Shown piece after piece: positions 1-14,100 of a stretch of DNA of 64,000 nucleotides. Every line of letters begins with the position of its first letter. The stretch's first letter is position 1. The notes under the pieces are model-generated. The model saw only the letters and a program-made list of their open reading frames with translations. It was not told the origin of the DNA and did no database searches. The stretch is from positions 11,408,001 to 11,472,000 of the forward strand of contig JAKZAN010000004.1 in NCBI GenBank assembly GCA_023053545.1, given 5' to 3'. The position numbers and the translations under genes are program-made. Origin of the DNA: Lepidurus packardi. Its lineage: Eukaryota > Arthropoda > Branchiopoda > Notostraca > Triopsidae.

Positions 1-628
1 AACCCCACCTCTTCTTCAACATTTCTTCCGAGTTTTTACAGTACACTCTTGCCTAGCTGCCTCCTATTCTCAAAGCTTTTCTTCAGATGAACGTAATTAC
101 AACTCGCCCATCTGTTGCGTGGCAGGCGGCGACGGATACATGGAGGTTCCTAATGAAGTTATGAAGGAGAAGAGAGAAAAACGTAGCCCAGGACTTTTAT
201 TGTGATATAACATAACATTCCGCCTTCTCTTCCTCCCTAAATATATATATTTCTCTGAGATTTTCATCACAACCGCAAGCGTTCTTAAGTATGACGGCAA
301 GAGCCCGATCTTAAGTCTCCTGGCACCTTCATCGGTCCCAAGATTACTCTCTCATTCCATTGCTGCCGTCGTTTATGGTTTGCCACCCCACGAAAAGCGG
401 CTTACAACTGACCATTGTTCCTCTCCAGTTGTCTGCGGACCTTGTCAGGGATGATCGGTATCATAATTCCTTCCTAAAGTCAACTCGAAACAATTCCGAC
501 AACGCGACGAAAAAATAGAACCACTTTAACGCACTACTTCAAATGCAACAAATCGCATGATTCTCCATCAACCTTTCATCATAGTTTAGATTAGGTTAAG
601 AACAACAAATGTTGTTTCAAATTGGTAT
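1..628. other. Non-genic stretch downstream of VPS13B
   Basis: No convincing exon on either strand. The short open frames here lack splice context and resemble no family I know. The stretch is moderately AT-rich and ends at the first copy of the CRE-palindrome repeat. Confidence 0.5.
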
Positions 629-846
629 GATTAGCCGTTCACGAGTTGGGGGGATTCAAACTTTTCATCGTGACGCATAAGTCGCATAATACAGCACCTC
701 TGTGACGTCACAGAGGTGTTGTGGCGTGACTAACGGGCTCCCATGACCACTACTGTTTACTTCCCTGCTTATAACAGTAAACAAAGCTCCAGGACCATGG
801 TTACACGTCTGTGACGTCAGAACGCCATGTGGGCTCAGAGTAAGCT
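629..846 (+). repeat. CRE-palindrome repeat, copy 1
   Basis: This is the first of two near-identical units of about 220 bp. It contains a perfect 24 bp palindrome at 695-718 centred on TGACGTCA, the consensus cAMP-response element. A second TGACGTCA lies near its right end, followed by a CCATGTG motif. Copy 2 begins five bases after this one ends. I see no open frame and no clear terminal inverted repeats, so it may be a fragment of a mobile element. Confidence 0.85.
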
Positions 847-850
847 TTAT

Positions 851-1070
851 GATTAACCGTTCACGAGTTAGGGGGATTCAAACTTTTCATCGTGACGCAT
901 AAAGTCGCATAATACAGCACCTCTGTGACGTCACAGAGGTGTTGTGGCGTGACTAACGAGCTCCCGTGACCACTACTGTTTACTTCCCTGCTTATAACAG
1001 TAAAACAAAGCTAAGGGACCATGGTTATACGTCTGTGACGTCAGAACGCCATGTGGGCTCAGAGTAAGCT
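851..1070 (+). repeat. CRE-palindrome repeat, copy 2
   Basis: This direct tandem copy of 629-846 differs by only a few substitutions and single-base indels. The central palindrome and the second TGACGTCA are both intact. The high identity suggests a recent duplication or gene conversion. Confidence 0.85.
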
Positions 1071-1084
1071 AAACTAATGCTTAA

Positions 1085-1136
1085 AACAGTAAACGTAGGT
1101 TTTGAATACCACGTACGTGACGTCAGAAAGCCATGT
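1085..1136 (+). repeat. Partial, diverged CRE repeat, copy 3
   Basis: The right-hand part of the repeat recurs here: CAGTAAAC, then a TGACGTCA box, then GCCATGTG. The left part with the large palindrome is missing. It directly follows copy 2, so the array is two full units plus a decayed third. Confidence 0.6.
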
Positions 1137-2143
1137 GAAAAATTTCTTTCTTTAACATGTCCACTAAAACTTGGCGCATGGTGGAAAGAAACATATCACT
1201 CGAAACTAGATTTTGCGCTCTTTTTTTCTCAAGAGAACAATTTTGATGTTTCGTCGGAATTACTTGGTAAGTTTTAAGGTGGATAAACATGTTTCCTCTT
1301 CGTTTTCCCGGGATTATCTTTTAACTCGGCTCGTTTCATTTTCAGGATGAATCACTTTTCTTCGTGAAAGGCGATATCTGGAGTGCAATGAAACATGGAG
1401 CCTCCTCCTGTCATGCACTTTCTCCTGGATCGCTCGGATCAATAAGGCGAAAAAGGGGAACGTGTATCATAGGGACTGAAAATCTTACTCTTGCACTAGA
1501 CTCACCCATTATGCTATCCATCAAAGGGTATATGCTAGTCCGGTTACTGTCCGTTGAAAGAAACCCCCCAAAAGTGCCCGAAAAAGGTCGAGAAAAAAGT
1601 AGAAAAAAAAAAATAGAAAATCTTTCAGAATCAGGCTTATTGGCAAGTGAGAAAGCTGGAACGCCAGTTGGCACTTAGGATTAGCTCTCCAGTTTCCATA
1701 ATACATAGATTTTTCTTTTATTAGTGCACATCATCCAGTTTTTCTCTTTTTCTTCTTCTTTTAAGACCTGCATAAAAGGAATACAATGTACGTGCAATAA
1801 ATCAATCACAGTTGGACATGTGCGTCGATCCCAAAATCCCCATAATAAGAACTTGGAAAAATACACTAAGGAATGTTTCGTTTCTTCTCTATAAATTCTT
1901 CAATTTTGGTTCGGATTTTCTTTACAAATCCTCAGAATTTGTCTACAAATCTTAAACGCCGCTCAGCATTTACAGATGTTCAAATATTAACTTTTATTAC
2001 AATTATTTTTCTGGATTATAAATTTATAAAATAATTATTCAATTCTTAGCTTAGTTGGTTTAAAAAACTTTCTCAAAAAGAAGAAAGAATGAGGATTCTT
2101 TCTTTTGTTGAGAAACTTTTTTTTTTTTTTTTTTACTTTTTCT
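1137..2143. other. Non-genic stretch; 3' flank of VPS13B
   Basis: Overlapping open frames exist on both strands around 1364-1678, but none has family similarity or splice context that I recognise. TTTATT at 1993-1998 reads AATAAA on the minus strand about 146 bases beyond the VPS13B stop, and is a plausible polyadenylation signal for that gene. A T-run lies at about 2117-2134. Confidence 0.4.
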
Positions 2144-5100
2144 TTAAGGCAAGACGGGGAAACCCCAGCGGTTTCGGTGTCGGTGGCAGACCAAGAAATC
2201 TGCGACGAAAGAACTCCGTAAATCGGGCAATAAACTAAACGAAACGATGGCTTGTTGTGACTGTGGCTGGATGGTCGTGTCGAATTCCGTGGTGGAAGAT
2301 GGTAAATCAGGGGAGGCTGACCAATAATGAGTCACTTGCCTCACAAATTCGGCGATGCGGTTAGGATCGTAGGACGTGGGAGGATCCTCTTCCTTCTGTG
2401 AAAGATATCAGCAAAGAATAAAGGTTAACCGTTTTACAAACTATCGAAGGCTTTCTGGTAATGGAACTCTTAGCACTTACTCTTTCAATAGCGTGGGTGG
2501 AGGTGGTTTTATTCTTGGGGCGAATGTGTAAGAGTCCATTGTCATCAGCATCGGGCCATAACTGAACGTCTTCCACTTCCAATAGCATTTCGCAGTCACC
2601 CGTGTCCCCGTTTAGGACGCACAGCACCTAAGCATAAAAGAATGCTAGTCTTTTAACGACGATTAATTCCTGGTTTTTCACTTGAGGCGTTAGGGCCAAG
2701 TTAACGGGCTGGTATTTGCCTCTGGAATCCATTCGCGTGGCGCTGACGCAGGAGACCAGGCTAGAGCAGTGCGATGAATTGTCCGCAGGAACACCTGACA
2801 AGTTCCCATACTCTACTCCTCCTTTCCAAGTCCACCAAGCCAACGAAGGCGACGAAAGCGTCAAATCAACCAAACCTGAAGAAAATAAATCATTATAAAT
2901 TGACTCATTATAAAGGAAATCATTATAAACTGAAATCATTATAAATTATAAATTTATTATAGAAATCATTATAAATTGATTATAAATGAAATCATTATAA
3001 ATTGATTATAAATGAAATCATTATAAATCTCCACGTAAACTTAATCATAGAGAAAAAAAATCTACATATATCTAAAAATCTACCGATATATACATATTTC
3101 TGCAGACGTATGCATATGTATGTTAATTAAGACGATAATTAATAAACTGTTTTGAAATGAAACAAAGAGTCTGCAGATACATGAATATTTCTGCAGATGT
3201 GTAAATATTTAAGATAATTAAGAAGATCATTAATGAACTTACGATTAATGGAAGAGCTGTGTTTTATGGACTGGGACGGATGAGTTACTTGACTAAAACG
3301 GGTCCGACTGAGCAATCCTTGTCCCGTATGGGCTACTAAGTCTGCAGCTCCGCCCACAGGCTTGGTTACCACGCCTACTAAGCCTTTTGCTACCCCTTTA
3401 GCCATGCCTAGCGTGCTGTAGTCTTCTTCCATGACCGCAGCTAACGGATGATGTGCCAATCCACCGATTCCTCCTAAACAATTGAGAAAAAAAGTCCATA
3501 ACTTCCATTCAAAAGAAGATTTTATAAAGATTTTACCCAGTATGCTCATTCCGAAGGCAGTAAATCCTTGCGTTAGACCTTCTCCGAGTCCCTGAGGTCG
3601 AACACGTCTCATTTGCTCAGTTCTAGTTTGGTAGTCACTGTCGCAAGACAAACGATCAAAGTTCCGGGCTAAACTGCTGGCAAACTGTGTCATGGAGACC
3701 AAAGTTCCTACAAAAGAAGTCATTCGTATGAGAAATTTACATTTCATAAAAAGGGAAAAGCTGTCGAAAGCTTGGTAACTTACCGCCACTGACATGAGCC
3801 AATAAGGAAGTGGATCCGTTCAGAATCCCAGCCACGAACCCACGAGGCCCTTTGAAGATTCCTTGATAGGGTAACAATATCAAATCACGAATCCCAGATC
3901 CCACAGTACGAGCCAATACCGTAGGCGATCCCAGTAACTCCAAAGATCCCAAAACCCAACCTTTAAATGAAAGACAATATTAAAAAAAAGAAAAATTGAA
4001 TAGTTCATTATGTTTCTAACCTGCTTTGAATAAAGCGCCAGCCAAATAGTGTAGTGCCAAGGACTGCCCCAGTTTATAGGCCGTACTATGAATATGATCT
4101 CTGACTAAGGCCCCAAAACTGAGGGGCGAATGATCTAAGGCGATATAAAGCTTGGAATGACTCCTTAAACTCAAATGCAGGCTCAAAGGCTCGATTTTGA
4201 GTTCTTCCAATTGCAAGGGGTATTTGTAGCTCAAATGATGGTTCCAGACCTCGCTGGGAATGCTTTTCTTCTCACGATCGGTGCTTCCCCGAGTAAACGG
4301 AAAGGAGGACAGGTAATCTTGCAGCTGATACCAGAAAACATCTTCGAGGAAGAGCGAAAGTGGCGGAATCTTCAATTCCACGTTCTCTACGCCCACTTGT
4401 CCCATTCGCAAGACAATTTTGAAGTTCTGGGACTCGTCCTGGGGCAGCAGAATGACTGGGAAATCAAAACTGAGCTCGGAATCGTAAAACAACTGATTCT
4501 CTAGTCTCAAATTCCTTAACGTCGCATGCAGATCCATTCCTTCAGCGATACTGGCCAACATACAAACATCGCTCGCTGCCAGGTGAAGTATTTCTTTCCC
4601 TCCCACGTTGGCCATCCGTTTATCAACGAAAAGCATGGAAATCTCCTTCAAATTCGCGGAAATCTCAATACTTTGACGCTTTCTGTCCCCAGAATCACTC
4701 TCCGGCCATACTTGACTGGCTTGGAGGTGGAAAGTTCCGCAATTTTGACTTCTTTTCGGGTAAGTCAATGGCGAATCTATGTTAGGAAGGTGTTTTTCCA
4801 TTTGGTGCCGTTTGGAAGCGATGGAACTGGCTGATAACGGCGAAACTACTGATTCGCCGATGCGTTGGCGAATGTCTTTGGCTGCGATTTGCAAGCGATT
4901 GGCCGGACGGATCGTAACGAGTCGTTGATTCACGCGTCCGGTGTGGCTGAAGACGATCTCCATCTCGCCGGCATTTGGAATCGCCATTAACTGGTTGTAA
5001 TCCAGTACTGGATGCAGTGCGCCGCTCCAAATGGGCGGATCCATGGCGGATAACAGGAGGCGAATGGGCGGCTGAGGTAGTAATTCCGGGAAAACTTGGT

Positions 5101-8100
5101 CGAAGGTGTCCACGGACTGAAATGCGACCGAATAAGGCTCGATACACGTAACCGGTCCCACGATTTGTCCCGGTTCCGTATCGGAAGCTTGTCCAACCAA
5201 AAGTCGATACTCGGTACAGTTGTCTACGACCAAAGGGGGGTTTTCTTCCCTTTCCATGATAACAAACCACTGTCCTTGGGTCTTTTGACAGGTGACAGTG
5301 ACGGGTAGGGCTCGAATGGGGTGTTTTGCATTAGTTTCTGGGTTTGGAATGCTCTCAGCAGGTTCAGGATCGTTATGGGACGTGTTGCTTGTGCCCAAAC
5401 CTGAATCGATATCAATATCTTGCTCCACAGGGGTCTTAATTGCTTGGGGATTAGCAGTACGGTTAGGGCAGAGGGGAAGAATGAGTGTTCGCTTGCTAAG
5501 CGTGTCTGTGAGCACCAAAGGAGGACTGAAATGACCACAAGGCGTGGCGAAAGACAAAGCGAAGGGTAATTCGGCCCATTCTTCGTACAAAGTGGCTGTA
5601 AAAGACTGCAGGGAAAGCTCGCCTTCCTCACAGATCAGTTCCACATCATCTGGGGTGGGATTTTCCTTAAGTGAGCAGCGGACTTTGATGCCAGGTCCGA
5701 GTCGGTTAAAGAAATGGACCGCAGGATGCAATTTGAGCCATCGGATGGAGTTTTTGACTTCTGATACAACCACCAGTGTGTAAACCTGAAGAAAAAACAT
5801 GGTAAGTTGCACAATTCATTGGGAATGAAGAATTACTTTGTTCCGGAACCATATTGGGATCAAAGAGTGGCCCTCGAGTGGAATCGTTCCAGTTAATTTG
5901 GGTCGGAATGCATGTGAAGGAGCTTCGACTTCCAACTGAAGTGGAGGAGAGAAGACCAATTCGTCTTCTACACAAACGCCAACTTGAAAAGTACTCTGCA
6001 ATGACAAAAAAATGCCCAAAAATTGTTGATTAATCGTTATTTAAAGCGTTTTAGCTTATTGATTGGTAGGTACTTTTAAAGGAGGCGGAGCCATGACTGC
6101 ATTAGGTTCCAAAGAGCAAACGAAAGCTTCTTGGTGAGTTGAGGAACTCGGCTTGAGGAAGACATGCAAATTCGTCTGATTGATCATCAAAGCCCATGGT
6201 TTAACCTGGACACACACTGTTTGGCATCGCGGCGACAAAACGCGGAACGAAACCTAGAAAATAAACGAGAATTCTAGAGTTTAGAGTCTGAATTGACTCA
6301 AGTTTTAATAACTATTAAAGTTAATAATTATAATTATTTAAAATTATTAGAATCATTTCTGCACGCTTACTTGAACATCAGTTTTCGGTTGGGCTTCAAT
6401 AAATCCCTGTTTTTCCTTCGCCACCGGCCAAGAATCTTCCACCTGGGAAATTTGCTCTATGACATCATCGATTCCGAGTTCAATCCCCGGAGTCGCATTC
6501 TGTCCCAGCAAATGATTGGCCGTATTCCACGCCAAGGCTACCGGAGGTGAGGATTCAGGCAAATCCGGACTCAGTTGCAATGTCAGTTGATGGGACTGCT
6601 CCAAAGAGCTGGAAGCTGCCAAGGTATCCATAATAGCTTTCCCAGTGAGCAGCTGACAAAGTCCACCTGATTTCCCCGGCGTGCGAATATGTAATCGAAT
6701 CGGCTGGGGCAAAAACGACTGGACCATATACAACGGCGTCAAAAATAACTAAGAAACCAATCCAAAAAATGACATGAAAACGAAAAATTTATTAATTTTA
6801 ACGATATTTCTGCAAAAACGAAACTAATACCAAAAGGCGATTGTATTCTTTTCCTTCCTGGCGGATTAAATGCGCCCATAAATTCAAGGAATCATCAATG
6901 GATGCAGTCAAAGGAACTAATTAAAAAAAATATAGAGAGATTTTTTTTATTATTTAGTTTTTTTATTATTTTAATTTACTTTTGACAATAACTGCATTCT
7001 TTTTGCTATGTAATGGCACCATGCCTGACCAGGCATGCCCTGGAATCCTAATCCGGAATCCTTGAATGCGTTTTACACTCGCCAAGGTAGAAACCACACC
7101 TGTTTCGGGCGAAACTGTCACTCTCACATCACCCAAGATATCGCTACTTTCCGTGGCCACTGAAACTGTAGGAATCACTCGGATTTCCAAAGTTTCTCTC
7201 AGGTTGCTTAGAAATTGGACACATCCTCTTAAAACCACCTGTGAATCCATAAAATTAAAGTCAATTACTGTCTATTATTTGCCTCAATTGTCTCAATCTT
7301 TATTGCAATCTCCAAATTCAATTTTAATTTAGAAAAAGTTACCATATTTTGAATCGAATTCAAGGATTTCGTCTGAATTAGGACCTTGGAAGCTGTTGGG
7401 TGGTTCTTTATCGATTTTGCTGTAGTACCACACTGATCAATCCTAAACGGATCACTCCATTTCCATTTCCCATTCTCGCTACAAACCTGCAACTCCTAAA
7501 ATGAGACAAAAAGAAGCTTACAATTTATAAACCTTGATACAAAAAAATTATCAATTTAAAAGTTTGCACGAATTTTTGCATTTACTTTGGCTTTGATGCT
7601 AGATCTCCATGCGTAGGGATGAACCTGATCAGGTTTGAGCAAAACCGACTCCCCGGTATCAACTTGCCCCAGGCGAAGATTACTTCCAGTGTCGTTAACG
7701 ATGACATAATGCACCAGGACATTCTGAAACTTCCAGTCGTTCAAAGCCGCCATCCAGAGCTGATTTGACTGATTTAGCGTATGGTAAACGGTCTGGGAGA
7801 ATCTCATTTCTAACAGCTTGTCTCCGCTCACAGTAATGTGCAACTTCCTGCCTTGGTCCTTCAAATTGACCTCGGCTTGCAGACTTCGACTCTCTAAGAT
7901 TGAGCACTCTTCCAAAGTGCTGTAATCCAGTACTTTGATCCCGATTCTGCAGCTCAATTTGGCTCCGAGACCGTCTTCCGCTGCTCGGAGGATCAAATCG
8001 CATTTCTGCCAACTCAAGGTGGCAAAACTATGCTTGGTGGGCGTGGTTTCGTCCCAACTGAACCTTCCTGGCTTCGCTTTCAACTCAACGGGCAATTCCA

Positions 8101-11100
8101 GCTTCTCCTGCTCCATTATGTTATGCAATTGGACTTCGAGTTGAGCTAACTGGAGCCAGAGCTGGAAGCAAGGGATCAGGCCAGGATCGAAGCGCGAATC
8201 CACCCTTAAGGCGGCGGCTAGGGCGGGCGGAGTGATGGCGATGGTATCTTCGTCTTCGAAATGCATAATGACGCGCCATAATGAAGCGCAGGCTGCGGGT
8301 ATCCGACAGCGATACGAAGTGCTTTCGGAAAGTTGGAACGTGACCAACGTTTCGAAACGCCAGTGATCCCAATACTGCAAGTGACAAACCACCTTCTCAG
8401 GCTTGCTGGAACAAGAAGCCGGTACCACGAAGGGTATCGGCGCGATATGGATCAAGATCAGCGTCCGTGGATGAGGGTAGCACCATGCCATTGCAGGCGG
8501 ATAGTCGCTAAACATGACTTGGTAGGGCAAAGGATGCGAACGGGGGTCATTCGAGCTCGATTTCCGGTCCCCCGAAGGTAAAACGAATTGGAATGCGCCT
8601 GTTCTTAGATCGTCTTGGTAGGACTGGGCGTGGAATGCAGAAGGAGACACATTCCTGGCCTCTTTGTGGGTAGTTTCGGTCGATTTCCAGGTATTCAGAC
8701 GCTGCAGCTGAGTGAACGATGCCCGTAACGCTTCGTAGGCTAATATGTGACGCGGTTCCATGTGAAATCGCAGTCTGTCGCATTGTGCTGCCATCTAAGA
8801 ACCAAAAGTAAATACTTTAGCCATAATAACTGCTTCAAATCTAAGAATCTAAGTGCTAAGAATATTCAAATCCTGCACAAATGGAATTAATTCAACGAAT
8901 AATGGTGAAATAGTTACTTCAACTTAAGAACTACAAGAGTTTGGAATAAATTAAATTTTGAATAAACTAAAATATCAAAACTAAATACGAAAATACGACA
9001 GAAAATTAGAAACTGACGTAAATAATTACGAAATTGGGTGCAAAAAACACGTAATAAATTGGACTTACTTGAATGTGAGGCTCTAAACTCCAAATTGGCC
9101 ATGTTACATGTCCTTCGAGGCGTAAGCTGACCGGATCTAGGCACACAAGAACTTTGCCATGATGGTTTACAGACGCCATTAGGGAATCTGCCACGAAAAT
9201 TCCTTCTGCTGCGTCCAAATCTTGGCATTTCACTACACATTCTAATTTGGACACACTTAATGTTAAATCTTGACCTTCTTTAGGCCAAATAAACACAACT
9301 TGCGTGCTATGGATCTCGTAAGCTCCAAAATCTTTCTTTAAGCTTTGCTTTTCAGTAATGGCGTCTGCCTCGATAAAAACGTTCGATTTGGGCTCGAGCG
9401 CGCCAAGGCTGGCTTGCCTGGAATTGTTCGAAATCTCCGGCTTGGCAACTGCGGGGCTCGTCACTAGAGGGAACATGGACGCCCAAAGTATGACTTGTTC
9501 GTAACGTAGGATATCAAAAGAACATCGTAAAGGTCGACCGAAATTAATCTTCAAGCTACCTCGATCACTCGTAGCAATGTTGAGATAAAACGCGGAAGGC
9601 GGAATGCCCGTTTTAGCATTTCGTTCTCCAGGTTTCGTTTCTAGCCAACTTAGATCGTAATACTTGTGTAGTTCTTGGCTCCAGCCATTCAAACTTTCAT
9701 ACTCAACTTGCTGGGTTGATGATCGTAGGCCAACGTCAAAGACATTTACTTCAAAACGGCGTTCAAGCTGTCGATTCTCCCATATTATATGAGGTTGGAA
9801 CACCCACGCGTGCATTAAGGGGACGTACTTATCTCCTTTCTCTTCATAAGTTAAGACACTGAACTTATTGGCTGTAATTAAGGTATGTGTAGGGACTCCT
9901 GGCGATGGATCCGTTAGTGAACGCGGTTCAAAGTCTTGAGATGGTTTAAAAATCGGATTATAGTCCGCTTGCAAGGATAGCAATAGCTGCCATTGGTTCG
10001 CAAAGAGAAAAACGTTCGCTGGCGACGTCACGTGGACTTCGTAGGTGACTCCTGCTACTCGAATGCTCTTATGCACGATAGATGGCGCGTATACGCAGTT
10101 TACATTGGTTTTCGCTAAAAGCGGCGCAATAGCTACAGCTAGCTCACTCAACGAACACGTTTCCACCGCGTTCCATTCTAAGGCAGGATTCTCAGACATG
10201 GTCCTTAAATGCGCCGTCTTATGATGAAGTAATTGAGTACTAGCTCTCACCTGAGCCCAGGTACCGGTACTCACGGTCAAGTTTCTAAATCCGCAACAAA
10301 ACTGCCGGTCTTCGATATCCGAACCGGGAGTGAACAAGACACCGGCTTCGAGAGCATTTTCGTACAGATCGGACCTTAGAATGTTGGGTCTGGATATCGG
10401 GTTTTCATTACGAGGTACTACATTGATACTATCGACTTCCAGTAGCAAGAAATCGGGTCCTGTGGTGGAATTACTCAGCAAAAATACCCGTAACGGTTTC
10501 GCGTTAAGGAAAACCAGTGGCAAATTAGCATTACTCCATTCTGTCGCTTCATTCATGCCCTTTTTCGTATCGCTTGACGAATTAAGGAGTTGCAGAGGTT
10601 GGAAAGCATCGAGTAAGAGCTGGAGAATGTTTGGCGTGACTACAACATCCAAAGGTTCAATGTTAACGTCAACTTCATTCAAAAAACGCCCTTCGCTTGG
10701 CGGACTAACGCTCGGATTTGAATTTCCCGCCAAGTGGGAGGAGCTAACCAATTTCTGCTGGACGTTAACGTTCCAAGCACGCGTTATGGTCAAAGAAACT
10801 GCTCCTGAAGATTTGAAGTTAATTGCAGTACTAGCAGCAGCTTCTTCTACTACTTCTGCACTGTTTTCAATACAAACGAGCTGCAGATCGCGCGTGACGT
10901 CATCGCTTGACGACAAAACCACGCCTAACGTTCTTTCATCCAGTCGCCAGCCGTTTTCGAGCCAGTTATAGTGCTTCACACTCAAATGGGTCAACTTGGA
11001 CTTGAGTTTGGCATAAACTGGCTGGAAATCGATTGAAGTCACGATATCCTCGACGTCCAATACAAGTTTAGAGGAATCCGAGCCCGAATGCACTGCAAAC

Positions 11101-14100
11101 AGAAACCTCGGCAAGGTCCACTGGAGAAATATGCTGAAATTCTCTCGCGCTTTGTTTGAAACCCGCTCAGGATCAGTGTTAAGGTCCGCAGAAGCTTTAG
11201 AATTCGCAGTCAACTCATTCCAGAGGTTCGAAACCGTTTCATAGACGCGGACAAGCAGATCTGTTTGTTCAGGTCTTAAGGATACTTGAACCGGATTCAT
11301 ATCGATATGGATTCCAAGGCCAAAATCCTTATCTTCTTCCGCGGATCTTTCTAACGGACTCCACGCCAAGGTGCACTCGAAGAGCACGGGACTGAGCAGC
11401 ACGTGCTTCTGCAGGTTTGCGAGCGATTTGGTGTAGCAGGACAACTGGGACATGCGTAATGCGTAGGGGGAATGTGAGGTGATCTCCGAAAGGGTCAATT
11501 GGCAATCCACGACTTCCAGGTCGACTTTGTGCAGTGAAGTGAAGCTGATTTGGGGCAAAACCAGTGCCAATGCTTGCTTTTCCGCTTCAAACGGGAACAA
11601 AACCGTTCCGGATTGGAAATCCAAGTACAGGTACACATTTTCCAGCTGTACTAGTCGCTCTTGCCATGATAAGCACTGCGCATGAGGAGGAGGGGTTTCG
11701 GGCTTTTTGGTGACCAAAGTCCGGTAATCTAGCGAACTATCGAGGATTGATTGGCAACTATCGTTTTGCGCCGATGTGGGAGACGTTGATTGGTCAGTTT
11801 GGATCGCAGAAGTGGTATTGGTTCGTAATTGGGGAACGTAGACCAGGAAGTGCTTGATATCTTCGTCGTAGACCAAGGAAAAGCGTTTTAACTTGCAACG
11901 TACAGCTGAAGCATGCGTAGCGGAGCGGAAGAAGGACAAATCCAGGAAATAATCCGTGTCTGATGGGATTATTGGCAGGAATTCCTCGGTGGAGTAATCC
12001 GGGCCTTGGAAAACCAGTTTAGAAGACGAAATAGAGGCTGTGCGGGCTTTCAGATCGTACAAATTGCCCGAGCAAGTATGCGACAAGGCCAATGTGACGT
12101 CATGGAAGTGTCCTTTTAAACGCGGTTTCACTAATAGAAGATAAAACGATCAGTACATGCATTTCAGACTCGGGAATTCATGAATTGGAGAAAGTTCTGG
12201 TTTACTGTGCACAGCGTCCTGCAAAGCCGCTCGCAACGTATCGTCTTCTGCCGTGCCGTTCAAAAGAGCAGGAACGTTTTGAAGTAGGAGGAACTGCGGC
12301 GGATTTAGATGCAATTTGACGTCATCTAAACCGTAAAAGCGATGTTAACACGCTTAAACAGTGACAAGTTCTTAACGAGTGTTAAGCTGAGCAAAAATTA
12401 CCGAAATGGAAACGAAATTCCCATAAGATTTGCCCCAAATTAGGCCAGAGAGCAGGACAGAGCAAGTGCTTGGCAGAACAGGAGAAATTCATTGGTTCCA
12501 ACCAAATCGAACGACCTTCTTGTTCAACCCAATCTGCTCTCACATCTTGCGCCTGAAAAAGAGATTTCATGAATGGAATTGCGTTAACTTGCAGTTAAAA
12601 TGTTAATTAAAATGCTTTAAACAAGCAAATGGACCAAATACTTACTTTAACGCCAATTGTGGAATACGCATAGGAACTAGGGATATGGTTTTCCCCTGAC
12701 GCACGTTTAGGGTACATAGGAACCATGTACTGTACATCCACGCATGTACAACCAAACTGAATGACAGATTCACTGCTGGACTAAAAAAAGAAAGAATAAT
12801 AATTATTATTTTCTTTATTAATGATGCTATTTAATAAGTTTTAAATAATTAATCGAATTAAACGAATAATTAATCGAATTAAACGAATAATTAATCGAAT
12901 TAAACGAATAATTAATCGAATTAAACGAATAATTAATCAAATTAATCGAATTAAACGAATAATTAATCGAATTAATCGAACTAAACGAATAATTAATCGA
13001 ATAATTAATCGAATTAATCGAATAATTAATCGAATTAAACGAATAATTAATCGAATTAAACAAATAATTAATCGAATGAAATTAAACTAATTTTTAATAC
13101 AATTCAGAGTTAAGATTATTTAAAGAAAATAAACAAGTGGTTAACTATTAATAATTCCATTAATGTAAAAATTCATTTTAATTTGCAATAATTCTTAGTT
13201 GTTAGTTGTAAATTAATTCTAACTATTATTTATATACCAGATAGTTTTTAATAAATTTAATTAATTAAAAAACAGAAAAAAATTACTTCTAGGCCATGGA
13301 ATAGTGAGGAAACGAAAACTACAGGTCGTAGGACCGCCATCTGGTACGTTCTCATTGGTGGAATGAATAAATGTTGTGAATCGTCCTTGGAACGACGACG
13401 AAGGCGTTCTCTGACTGGATAGGCAGGGTAATGGTGGTGAATCACTCTCATAATCGCGTTTAATCTATGGAGAAAGCTGGCGTGGAGCCTTAATTGCAGT
13501 GGTCCGACCACACATCTCATTAAGGCACGTTCGGACAGATTGCTACGAACCCCAAAACTCCAATTATCGACAATTCTATACGAATCATACGAATCTTTTA
13601 ACAAAGTGTTACCTATATTCCAGCTCAGAGCCAAATTGCGATAAATGCTCGGTTCCAAAGTCCTCTGGCAGGTCAATTTCGTACAAATAATCGAAACCCA
13701 ACGCGGCTGTCACTTCCAGCATAGCAGACTCTATGTCAATCAAGGTTTCAAATCAAAATTTTCATCAAAGAAATTAGATTTTTGCTTGAAAAATTTGAAA
13801 TAATTACCTGTCAAGGTTGCTACATGTTGGTCCCAGTTAAACCCGTAACTCATGACTAGTTCACCACTTTCTTCATCGAATAAGGTCCCGGTTTTGTATA
13901 TCTGACCTTCCAATCCTTGCAACAAGCAAAGCTGGCTGGGCAAACCTATTTGCCCACAAGGACAGCTGCCTTGCGTTTCGACGCGCAAATGGCTGACGCC
14001 TCCTTTGACGCAAACCCATTCCAAGCCTCCAATCTTCCCATTTACAAACATTCCTTGCAAGGACACCACCAAAAAGGGATGGAAACGGTACTTGGGGGCG

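Noticed and set aside
1364-1678. Overlapping open frames on both strands
   Set aside because: No recognisable family, low-complexity Lys-rich end, and no supporting splice signals.
4175-5783. Plus-strand frames opposite the 1.77 kb VPS13B exon
   Set aside because: They are antisense shadows of a well supported coding exon.
12827-13063. Minus-strand frame with NSINYSF repeats
   Set aside because: It is a translation of the intronic AT minisatellite within VPS13B.
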